A stretch of DNA of 64,000 nt from the NCBI RefSeq assembly GCF_029873635.1, contig NC_080420.1, positions 30,991,032 through 31,055,031 of the forward strand, given 5' to 3'. The stretch comes from Malania oleifera (taxonomy: Eukaryota > Streptophyta > Magnoliopsida > Santalales > Ximeniaceae). The notes under the pieces are model-generated. The model ran no database searches. It was given only the letters and a program-made list of their open reading frames with translations, and was not told the origin of the DNA. This document shows positions 55,304 to 64,000 of the stretch, in pieces. The position numbers were made by a program, and so were the translations under genes. Each line of letters begins with the position of its first letter. Within the stretch, counting starts at the first letter, position 1.

Positions 55304-55738
55304 ACGGGATCATTTATAAACCACTAGCATTTTTTTTTTGTAAGTACCGTTAAATCACATAATTATTGTTGATTAATTATTAGTATATAAGTTAAATCTT
55401 AGCTTATAGAATGAGTAGTCATAGTCTTTGCACCTAATAATGGATTCTTGGGTACAATTATGTGAGTGAAAAATATTAACACCCCCTATAAACCATTTCT
55501 TATTATGAATAGTACTTGATTAGGCAACATTATCTTTGAATCGCATCAATCAAGATTTATGATTCGTAAAGTTTGTTTGAGTACTACTAGCCTCTAAAAT
55601 ATGTGATAATCCTGCAATTACAAGACTTATTCACAACTTAGGAAACTCTAATGGATTTGCAAGTGCATCACTTTTGAATTTTGACATCAAATTCATTTTA
55701 AAATGTTCAACAATTTCAAAAGGAAAAGAACAGAAAGG
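55304..55738. other. Unassigned DNA between the TAT element and CACTA-3
   Basis: AT-rich, no coding region or repeat recognised. It may be the flank into which both elements inserted. Confidence 0.6.
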
Positions 55739-55741
55739 AAG

Positions 55742-56520
55742 CACTACAAAAAAGCTAGTTTTTAGTGATGAATTTTTTAGTGACATATTCAATTTCATCA
55801 CTAAAAATAGGTATTAGTGACGGTTTTTAAGAACCGTCACTAGTAGTGTAAGCATTAATAACGGTTTTAGTACCCATCACTAATATGACACTACTAGTGA
55901 CAGTTTTAAAACTGTCACTAATAACTTTGTCACTACAAACTGATTTTCCCGCCCAAACTATTACGGGAAACCATTTTTCGCGTAGAAATTATCCTTAAAA
56001 AATATTAGCGACGATTATATGGGTACTAGTGACAAGTGAAATCCATCACTAAAAGTCATTATTAGTGACGATTAGGTAGCCGTCACTACTAATATTGTAT
56101 TAATATATAAAAATAATATAACTAACACTATTAGTAACATATTTTCAAAACAGTCACTAATAACTTGTATGAATGACAATTTAGAGTTGTCACTAATAGT
56201 CTTTTTATTTAAAAAAATTAAAAATAATTTTGTAAACAATAGTAGTGAAGGTTTGAAAAAATTCGTCACTAATAACAGGGTATTAGTGAGTATTAGTGAC
56301 GGTTTAGATTCGTCACTAATAGTCTTTTTATTTAAAAAAATTATAAATAATTTAGTTAACAATAATAGTGACGGTTTGGGAAGATTCGTCACTAATAATA
56401 TGATATTAGTGACGGTTTGGATTCGTCACTAATAGGCTCTTTATTTAAAAAATATAAAAATAATTTAGTTAGTGATGGTTTGGGAGGTATTAGTGACGGT
56501 TTAGATTCGTCATTAATATA
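55742..56520. repeat. Left subterminal array of CACTA-3
   Basis: About twenty TTAGTGACGG-type motifs in both orientations with AT-rich spacers (TTTTTATTTAAAAAAATTA). The order resembles the CACTA-1 left end (2319-3600) but with fewer large repeat units. Confidence 0.9.
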
Positions 56521-56529
56521 CATACATAT

Positions 56530-56800
56530 ATCTACCTATGCCGCTTGGGTTTCCCCCAAATTCCCTCATTTCCCTATCTGTTTCCCTTCTCCCCTCCCGA
56601 TCCTCCTTCTTTCTCTCCTTCCTTTCCCTGATCTATTTCCCTCCTCTTCTCCTAATCCTCCTCTCTCCGTCATAGCCCCAGCTCCTCACCGTTGCTGTTT
56701 GTCGCAGCCCCTCGCCCGTCGCTGTCGCGGCCCATCGCCATCACAGCCTATCACTGTCGATTTCAGTGCCCAATGATTCCCACAAGGTTTTGATTCCTCT
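56530..56800 (+). other. CT-rich, 5'-UTR-like block in CACTA-3
   Basis: GC-rich and strongly pyrimidine-biased; it carries an open frame rich in Pro and Ser ending at 56776. It holds the same position as 3600-3910 in CACTA-1, so it is probably the family promoter/leader, though a captured 5' end cannot be excluded. Confidence 0.4.
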
Positions 56801-56809
56801 TCTACCTCA

Positions 56810-57950
56810 TTCCTCTCTTTTCTTCTATGCTTTACGATTTCATGGTTCCATATATCTCAAAATCCTTAAGAGAGACATTTTTTAATGATCAAGATTTTAA
56901 TATTGGCCAAAATCCAGATAACAACTAAAGTTTATGGAATCTCAAAGTAATTTCGACATATTGATAAATGTAAAAATTAGGTTTCATCTTTAGAGAATCT
57001 TCAAAAATGAATAGAGTATTCCAACATTTTCATTTTAAATGTGGACATGAGGGCTAATGTGAGATGTTTTTAGTGTTTTTTGGGTAATAATAACATCAGT
57101 AATAATAATTATAAATGAAAGTTTTTCTTTCTCTTAATAATAATATCAACATTTTCTCTTTCTTTAATCATTTTCCCCTCTCTAAATCAAGAAACTCTTA
57201 CTCATTCAGACTTCTAAATAATGAAAATTGATACAAGAATAAGTGGTGGTTTCTTCCCCCCACCTTTTTTTTTTTCATGCTAAACCCACATCAAAAGTAT
57301 TATGCTACTGCAAAGTTTGGTCATGAAATGTTATAAGAAAGACATGAAACAAATTTTTTTTTTTTTTTTTGCGATCTTCCTCATTAGATATGTGTAATGA
57401 GTTTGGTAATTGCCATGAACAATAAATATTATATAAAAATTATTGATAAGTTGTTTGACATTAGGTTTTGAACTCAAGGATTTGTTTTTGTTTTTTTTTG
57501 TTTTTTTACCCAAACCCATCATTTGAATTTTTTTAAATAGCATTGAATCAGTATCCTATAATTGGGTTGTTCTGGTAAGATAAATTTATATTAAAATATT
57601 ATTTCATGATGGTTTATATATTACCGGTGGATTGGTTTGGGTTTCCCTTGACAACTTATGTATATATGCAAACATTACATCCAAATTAAATCTCTTAATA
57701 TTTCTTTCCTTTTCTTTTTTAAAAATACTTATATCTTGTGTTCACTTATATTAATAGGCTTTGAAAGTAATATTATTTGATTAACTATTCATTTCATTCT
57801 TTATTAAATTGCTTGAATCAATATTTTTCGTTATCTTGATTAATTTTTACACTCTTTAACAGCTTTTAATAAATGATGTAATTCATGAAACGATAAATAG
57901 AATGATTTAACATTTTTACTATCCATAATGCACCAAATGACTAAATCTTT
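56810..57950. other. AT-rich interior of CACTA-3; nothing recognised
   Basis: No coding region is supported. T-runs at 57270-57282 and 57354-57370 and a G/T-rich run near 57485-57510. It could be intron or spacer. Confidence 0.55.
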
Positions 57951-58030
57951 TTTTATGGATGTTGGTGTTTGTGCCCCATCTTGTGCGATGCCCCATCCCT
58001 GCGCACTTCGGGTTTCGTCTTTCCTCACCA

Positions 58031-58549
58031 ATGCCTCCACAAACGGAGCCTCAGACTACCTCAAAGCACGGCCACTCGCCACGATGCGCCGCCAAGCAAC
58101 AGAGGGTCCAGGACCCGCCAAGGGGAGAGTCTTCTTCTAGGGGTCAAGCAACCTTGAGCGAGCACGAATGGATTTTGGAGGAGACGAGAGCACCAAGGGT
58201 GACTATTGAGGATGTGCAGTTGTCCACAGCACGTTCTATTGCGCCACCCATTAGAGAGCAGTCCCTGAATGTTACCCCAGGGCTTACAGAGGACATGCCC
58301 ACTCAACCGGTACTGTTCCATATGATTCGGCCAACCATGCCATTGGATGTTGCCACGGAGCCTCCAGCGGACACGTTTGACCAACTGGTGTCACTCCGTA
58401 TCCTCAGGCCACGCAAACCACCACCCTCCTCTCTTACCCCTAACTTGCATCATATTCTTGAGGAAATGGCACAGGGCCGAGACGCCACTAGAGCAGTAGT
58501 CACCTTGCCTTGCTCGGCCAGTTCTGATTCTGATTCTAGCTCTGATTAG
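58031..58549 (+). CDS. Unassigned ORF in CACTA-3 (172 aa from the second ATG)
   Basis: The longest open frame in CACTA-3; it extends to an ATG at 57959, but MPPQTEPQTTSKHGH at 58031 begins the protein-like part. It is hydrophilic, rich in Pro, Arg, Thr and Ser (KQQRVQDPPRGESSSRGQA, then IEDVQLSTARSIAPPI), with no Cys-based motif or membrane span. It ends in an acidic Ser/Asp tail (SSDSDSSSD). GC content is far above the flanks. I recognise no family. It lies ~300 bp before the tnpA last exon, so it may be a CACTA-encoded accessory protein or a captured exon. It has no frameshift, but whether it is expressed is unknown. Confidence 0.4.
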   Translation: MPPQTEPQTTSKHGHSPRCAAKQQRVQDPPRGESSSRGQATLSEHEWILEETRAPRVTIEDVQLSTARSIAPPIREQSLNVTPGLTEDMPTQPVLFHMIRPTMPLDVATEPPADTFDQLVSLRILRPRKPPPSSLTPNLHHILEEMAQGRDATRAVVTLPCSASSDSDSSSD

Positions 58550-58861
58550 GATAGGCTAGATGCTTGGGATCTTTTGATGTGCTTTCTCTTTTTCTTATGT
58601 ACTGTGCTCGTGCACACTTTGCTTTTATTTTATTTTATTTGTTTTTTCCTGTATTCTGTTTTACCATACTTTTGAATGGTTGTACGTGTGCTTTGATGTT
58701 TCTATCTACATTGTACTGCCTTAGAAATTAATGAAAATAGATGGGACATTTGGTTTCTACCTATATTTTGTGCTTCACTATATCATTACATTTTTCTGGC
58801 TATTTCTAGATTTTATGTGGATGTTACTTACACAGGTACACTAGTTGATTACATAGCACCA

Positions 58862-59001
58862 TGCTATGGAGATGGCTCACCGGATGCATACGGTAGAAAT
58901 GGAGTGCCCGACTAGAAGCCATGATGAACAGGCAAGCTCAGCTCGAACAAATGATGTACCAATGTCGACTAGACGATGCAGGTGGCTCCTCTTCTCCTTA
59001 G
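58862..59001 (+). pseudogene. Remnant last exon of the TNPA-like gene in CACTA-3
   Basis: Ends QAQLEQMMYQCRLDDAGGSS-SP and TAG (58999-59001). The CACTA-2 protein ends QIEQMMRQSCPDDAGDSSH and TAG (27770-27772), and the DNA similarity continues a few bases past the stop (AGAAGG-TGTAAAAG). Upstream tnpA exons are missing, so this is a leftover of an internal deletion. Confidence 0.75.
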
Positions 59002-59014
59002 AAGGTGTGTAAAA

Positions 59015-59024
59015 GGTATGTATG

Positions 59025-59055
<31 letters not shown>
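59015..59055. repeat. (GTAT)n microsatellite
   Basis: About nine GTAT units just after the tnpA remnant. Confidence 0.93.
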
Positions 59056-59536
59056 CAAAGCTTACTTACATCTTCTTCTTCTTCTTTTTTGTACCACTTA
59101 TATGAAAGTTTTCAAACATTGCATGCCAAATTTGATGTCATGTTCTGTTGAGTCCTACATATGAATGATGAATTTATGTAAGTTTGAAAGAGCAATAAGT
59201 TGAATTGCGTAAGAAATAATAGTTGGTTATTTATCTCAAGCCAGTTATTTTGAACTTTGTATTGGAGGGGCTAGCCTTCACCCTAAGATTGTTTTATGAC
59301 TTGATGCAGTTACTTATGGTTGTGGCTAGTTTGTTTTGGATTTATAAAGTTAATTTTTGGTTGGTGCTAATGAATCTATCTAATTTTTAATGTCCTTGGA
59401 AGCGAAAGAATCTTGCTGATTTTGGAATTATTACTGCATGCATTGCTCCTACTAGAGTTAACGACCATTATCTTACAAATGTTCTACTTGAGATCAATGC
59501 GAAGGTGTATCTTATGAACTCGTCAGTCGCCACTTA

Positions 59537-59905
59537 AAAAAATCACCCAAGCCTCTAATTCCACAAAGCGCTTCTTCCAAGCCTTAACCCTTGCCTTGGC
59601 TCTCGCCTTCGCGCACTCCAAATCCTTCATCTTATTCTTTAGATAAGCAACAACCTGCTTCGCACCTTCATGAGAACTCATCGAAGGCCCCAATAACCTC
59701 TCGCATCCCTCCTTCCTCCTCTTTTCCCTATCACTCGTTACTCTGTCATCCTCTCGCAAAAGGATGATCGACTCTTTAGCGTCTTTGAACTTTTTCTTCA
59801 AGTCTTACAATTGATCTTTAAGCAAGCATTTACTGAGCGCCAACTCTCCATTCCGCATTTTCCTAAGCTTGTTTTCAAAAACATACACGAGGGGAATCAT
59901 TGTGT
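59537..59905 (-). pseudogene. Coiled-coil-like frame of unknown origin in CACTA-3
   Basis: Minus strand. The main open part (59801 downward) reads MKKKFKDAKESIILLREDDR and AKARAKARVKAWKKRFVELE, rich in Lys, Glu, Arg and Ala with heptad-like spacing. A preceding stretch in the same sense (FENKLRKMRNGELALSKCLL) is joined across one stop. Such coiled coils occur in many proteins, including the C-terminal parts of retroelement additional ORFs. I cannot assign it. It may be a captured fragment. Confidence 0.35.
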
Positions 59906-61589
59906 AGGATTCTAAAGAGAACCTAGAGAAATTATGGGAACTTTTGGACAATCCAAATCATATTATAACATCTTCAACAGGATGGTATCAACTTAATGCA
60001 TTATTATTGTTGATTGTACAGTGTCCTATTTTTCTCTATTTCTATATCAAATTATATTGGATTTGGAGTAAGTGCTTTCATTAGAACTTATATTTCCCTT
60101 GTCAATTTGCTTTCATTGTTTTGTTCATTTTCTGTAGGCCGTGGGTGATAACTGAAAAGATACCAAGGCATGGATGGTTTAAACCATTAATTGGGAACCT
60201 GAAACCGAAGTTCCTGACAAGTTCTTTCATTTTTGTTTTTATTAATTTTTTAGGAAATATCATCAACTATAAAAGTGAGATTTTGTGCTACTATTGGAGC
60301 TCTGCTATTGAATTGCATAATTGATTTTATGATTCTCATATTGTAGCAGGAATTACAAAGCCCAAATGCTATAATTGGAGAAGAATGAAAGTTTTGTCAC
60401 TCAAGAACTGCAGAATACAGGATGTCTAAGGTGCTAAAGGATTTATTTGTGGAGTTTGCAGATCATCAGAAGCGACTGCACAAGAGGCTTGCATCAAAGG
60501 AGAGAAAAATCATGCACACATTTGCCCCATAAGTGCTTGCAGAGTTCAGACATGTTCTTGGATGGCCACTCAAATAAGCATGTGAAAATTTGTGTCTCAT
60601 TTTTGCAAACTGAGTGAATGATTACATTTCTTTGATGGATGATTTATATTTTGTATGACTTATTATTTGAGCTATCGGATTGCTTGCCTTATTTGGAATG
60701 CCACCTGCATGGATGATGCAGTGATTTATGTTTTGTATGCTATAGAAAACTACTAGGCTATCTGATATACTCTTTTTGATTTACAGATTTGGGAAATGCT
60801 CTATTTACAAACGACATGCTGCCGAAATTTTGTTAAAATTTTTTTGAAAATAATCAAAGCCCAAAAATCAAGTGCTAAATGTTTATAATATGATGCATGC
60901 TTAAATTGTTATTGAAGGGATGAGTGATTGCTAAATGAAGAGTGATCTTCATCCTAAATTGAAAATGCATGCATAAGAACATATATAGAGGAGCTGAGCA
61001 CCGTCCTTAGATATTCAACAGTGACAGCCCCCTATTTTTTATAACGGCAAAGGGGGAGAAATGGATGGTAATGAGAATGGTGTTCATTTTTTGTGCTTGA
61101 ACTAATGATTTTTTTGGAAGTCAAGAAAGTTTTTTCGTTGCTTCTCTTAAGGATGTTACTAACTATTTGCATCTATTTTGGTGTATTGATGCAAATCATC
61201 TTGTACTTTTTCTTTATTTTAACATTGTAATGAAAATCAATTATGTTTAACTAATGCTTGCAAGGACCTACTTAACTTGATTGCTTGTATTAAATGTTTG
61301 GACTGATTATACTGAATTGCTTGTGTTGAATGGAACATTGCCAAATATTGAGTATACTGAACTGCTTGTGTTGAATGGATTATTACGAAAATATTGAGTA
61401 TATTGAATTGCTTCTGTCTTATATGAATGTTTTGTTATGGAAAAATGCTCTATTTACAGACAGCATGCTGCCGAAATTTCAGTTGATTTTTACAAAATTA
61501 AAATATGATAAAATGGTCATAAAGTGCATAGATTAAGTGATTAAATATGGATTGTTCTTTGGTTATGAACACAAAATCATGCTATGTAC

Positions 61590-61665
<76 letters not shown>

Positions 61666-61985
61666 TCAAGCATTGTATACTAACTAGCTAATTTCTTGTG
61701 AAATTATTATTTAGTAGGGTTTGCAGCTCTCAGAACACTACGATGATGGTAGACACTTCAGTCGGATCAAATGCGCACAACTTTTTACTTTTCTTGTATT
61801 TCTTGTTAACTGAACAGAATTAATTTGTATATTTTAATTTGAATTTGTACTTGTATGTATTTTAATTTTGAGCAATTTTTATTTTAAATTTTAATAATTT
61901 ACGAATGTTTTAGTAATTCTAGTTCAATTTTATGTATTTTAAAATGTAATTAAAGGTTTTTACAAGAATTTTTTAAAAAAATTAT
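59906..61985. other. Right-hand non-coding part of CACTA-3 with conserved family motifs
   Basis: No gene is supported. It contains two copies (60790-60830 and 61438-61479) of the CATGCTGCCGAAATTT motif shared with CACTA-2, a (TA)n(TG)n microsatellite (61592-61663), and the diverged AT-rich right-end segment (61825-61985). Confidence 0.7.
61592..61663. repeat. (TA)n(TG)n compound microsatellite
   Basis: TA units followed by about 25 TG units with one T interruption. Confidence 0.95.
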
Positions 61986-61994
61986 TTTTTTCAA

Positions 61995-62541
61995 AGCATT
62001 AGTGACGGTTCACAAAACCGTTACTAATAATGGGAAGATGAAGTATTAGTGACGGTTTAGAAACCGTTACTAAATGACCAAAACCGTCACTACATAATCA
62101 ACCTTATGGGGGCCAAATATTACTGACGGTTCTATAATCATTACAAATAGTCAATTATTAGTAATAGTTTTAATAATCGTCACTAAAAAGCGTACTATTA
62201 GTGACGGTTTCTTGACCGTCACTACTACAGTCATATTAGTGATAGTTATTAAATCTGTCACTAATACATGCACTTTAGTGACGAAGTTTAGTTGACCATA
62301 TGTGCAATTTTATAGTAATTGCCGTAGGCTATTAGTGACGGTTCTTTTCTGTCACTAATACTCCACTATTAGTGACAGTTTGAATATTTTGTCACTAATA
62401 AGTATTAGTATCCGCAAATATGGTGACAAAGTTAAAACCGTTACTAATACTGAGAGAACCGTCACTAATACTATTAGTGACGGTTTTTTGAGTATTAGTA
62501 ATGATTTAAAACCATCACTAATACCCTAATTTCTTGTAGTG
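61995..62541. repeat. Right subterminal array and TIR of CACTA-3
   Basis: About eighteen TTAGTGACGG-type motifs in both orientations, ending TTTCTTGTAGTG. The internal order parallels CACTA-1 and CACTA-2, including a TTAGTTGACCATATGTGCAA segment equivalent to their TCGGTGTA segment. Confidence 0.9.
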
Positions 62542-62544
62542 AAG

Positions 62545-62950
62545 TAAAAATTAAAATAAATTATCTAATATAATCACGAAAGTAATTGAAGTGATTGAAC
62601 TGAGTGAACCATCCATTGAACTCATTCTTAGTAAAAATAATATCTTTCCCATTTTTATCCATCATTGCACATACGCATAAGAATACAATAAAGGATGTAT
62701 CACAACAACACAAGCTAACGAGTGGGAAAGTCTCCATATGTGTTTATATATATATATATATATATATTAAATGTAAACACATACACATACAGACACAAAG
62801 TAGCCCATCAATTAAAGGATGGCATGCATGAAACAAATTAGCTTTAAGCTTACTTGTATTTTACGATGATTTTAATATATAGGTTGCAAAAGAAGATGCA
62901 TTGTTGTTACAAAGAGGATATAATTTAATTAATAATAAGTAATGACAACA
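62545..62950. other. Unassigned flank right of CACTA-3
   Basis: AT-rich with a (TA)n run at 62747-62767; no coding region recognised. Confidence 0.55.
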
Positions 62951-62954
62951 AATA

Positions 62955-63420
62955 TGTTAAGAATTTCACTTATAAGTTTGTCTCATATTGAGAAAATAAA
63001 GTAGATGATGGGTACTTATATGCATAGTTGGGTATAAGACCCATATGCTTAAACTTTTGAGTCAAGTTGGTGTTCACGTACGGGTATCAATTCAATTGAT
63101 GAATTCGAATAGAGTCAAGACAATGGAGATAGAACTGGTTTGGAGACACATGGAAGGTCCACTTGAGCAGTTTTTGGAGAATTGGACTTACTTGCACGAG
63201 GGAAATGATTTCTATTCAAGGGGATGAGGTTGAATTAGGTACATAAAATGTCAAGAATGCTTCCGTTCAAGGGGGAGTGATTGGAACTCACAATTGAGGG
63301 GGCAATTATTAAGAATTTCAATTTTAAGTGAAAAAAATATAGTGGTTGATAAGTGCTTATATACATGGTTGGGTCCAAGACCTAATGGGCTTAAACTTTT
63401 AGATCAAGTTAGTGCTCACC
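62955..63420 (+). repeat. Direct repeat pair (~120 bp, 352 bp apart), possibly LTR-like
   Basis: Copy 1 (62955-63077) and copy 2 (63309-63419) share TTAAGAATTTCA, GATAAGTGCTTATAT-like and GGGCTTAAACTTTT-like segments and GTCAAGTTGGTGTTCAC. The second copy is preceded by two purine-rich tracts (CAAGGGGGAGTGATTGG; ATTGAGGGGGCAA) like a polypurine tract. A TRIM-like miniature retrotransposon or the 3' end of a copia element would look like this. Confidence 0.4.
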
Positions 63421-64000
63421 AATGTGTGTCAAGCCCCCATAAAGGCTCTCCCAAAATTAAAAAATAATTATTCCCAAATCTTAATACCTGTTGGGTTTGT
63501 GGCTCATATTTTAAGTGGAACACATGCACCGGGGAAAACATCATGAAGTGAAGAACAAAGAGAGAAGGTTGCAGGAGCCAAACCGTTCACGGTTTCAGAA
63601 CATATTTCTATAGGGAATTTCTCTTGGGTTAAAATCATCGACAAATTGGCTGAAACCATCGATAGTTATGCTCGCACATGTAACGGAATTTCGAATTGAA
63701 GATTAATAGATTGGGAGGTTTTAGAGGATTTTCCTCCGAGGATTACTACAAAAGTGTTTTAGATATAGTAGAATTCTTCTATACGCATAGGGTTAGTATT
63801 TAATCATATTTTATGACCATAGTTTGATAAGTTTGATGTAAGCTTCATAGTGATAGTGAAAAACAACTGCTGCTCCCATGGACGCAAGCAAATTGTCGAA
63901 CCACGTAAATTCTTGTGTCTTTGATTAGTACTTTCATTCGTTCTCATTATTGAGTGATTGCTTCTTTTGTATTGTTCATCATTGAGTGATTGCATTTCTT
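63421..64000. other. Unassigned right edge of the window
   Basis: No domain, repeat family or transposon end recognised. The minus-strand frame 63804-63995 is low-complexity and not supported. Confidence 0.55.

Larger units (their letters stand above)
55742..62541 (+). mobile_element. CACTA-3: internally deleted, non-autonomous CACTA transposon, 6.8 kb
   Basis: Termini CACTACAAAAAAGCTAG (55742) and TAATTTCTTGTAGTG (to 62541), with a perfect 3-bp target duplication AAG (55739-55741 and 62542-62544). Both subterminal arrays are present. Only the last exon of the tnpA gene is recognisable (58862-59001); no transposase domain remains. The orientation is set by that exon and by the right-end AT-rich segment shared with CACTA-2. 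Confidence 0.93.

Overview
This window looks like transposon-rich, AT-rich nuclear DNA from a flowering plant. The retroelement lineages (Tekay-type chromovirus, Athila-like and TAT-like Ty3/gypsy, SIRE-like and small-LTR Ty1/copia), the CACTA transposons, the tRNA-derived SINEs and the one RING-H2 gene all fit a eudicot; the species cannot be named from the sequence. I see no rRNA, tRNA or CRISPR locus. Only one gene looks intact and host-encoded: an intronless RING-H2 E3 ligase gene at 36123-36635, with its own TATA box.

Layout. 1-12089: the 3' part of a decayed Tekay-like gypsy element (gag end, protease, RT, RNase H, integrase, chromodomain-like tail) and its ~2.1-kb LTR, split inside RNase H by a 5.69-kb CACTA element (2319-8008, TSD TAA). 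That CACTA element carries no transposase. It carries host-like pieces instead: a clear protein phosphatase 2C exon, a possible glycosyltransferase membrane-anchor exon, and a long foldback. 12155-15860: a 3'-truncated SIRE-like copia element on the minus strand. 15860-19908: an Athila-like gypsy derivative on the minus strand (gag, PBS, 1.25-kb LTR) that has lost pol. 20155-20528: PBS and LTR of a small copia element. 22614-33383: a CACTA element with degenerate TNP2-type transposase and TNPA-type genes and a captured last exon of a tail-anchored protein. It has a right end, but no left end is recognisable. Its right end sits in a second copia element (33384-35474, minus).

35475-43077 is the least repetitive part: the RING-H2 gene and its promoter, then gene-poor DNA with a SINE, tandem duplications, microsatellites and two MITE-like inverted-repeat elements. 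43078-55303 is a TAT-lineage gypsy element with gag, PR, RT, two RNase H domains, integrase, an antisense additional ORF and a tandem-repeat 3' region. Its two LTRs are inverted relative to each other. The right LTR is broken by an Athila-like solo LTR, which in turn holds a SINE. 55742-62541 is a third CACTA element (TSD AAG), a deletion derivative that keeps the tnpA last exon and an unassigned 172-codon ORF. 62545-64000 is unassigned apart from a direct repeat that may be LTR-like.

The three CACTA elements share palindromic subterminal repeats built on TTAGTGACGGTTT and an AT-rich segment near the right end, so they form one family. CACTA-2 shows the (now broken) source genes that could once have moved the two non-autonomous copies.
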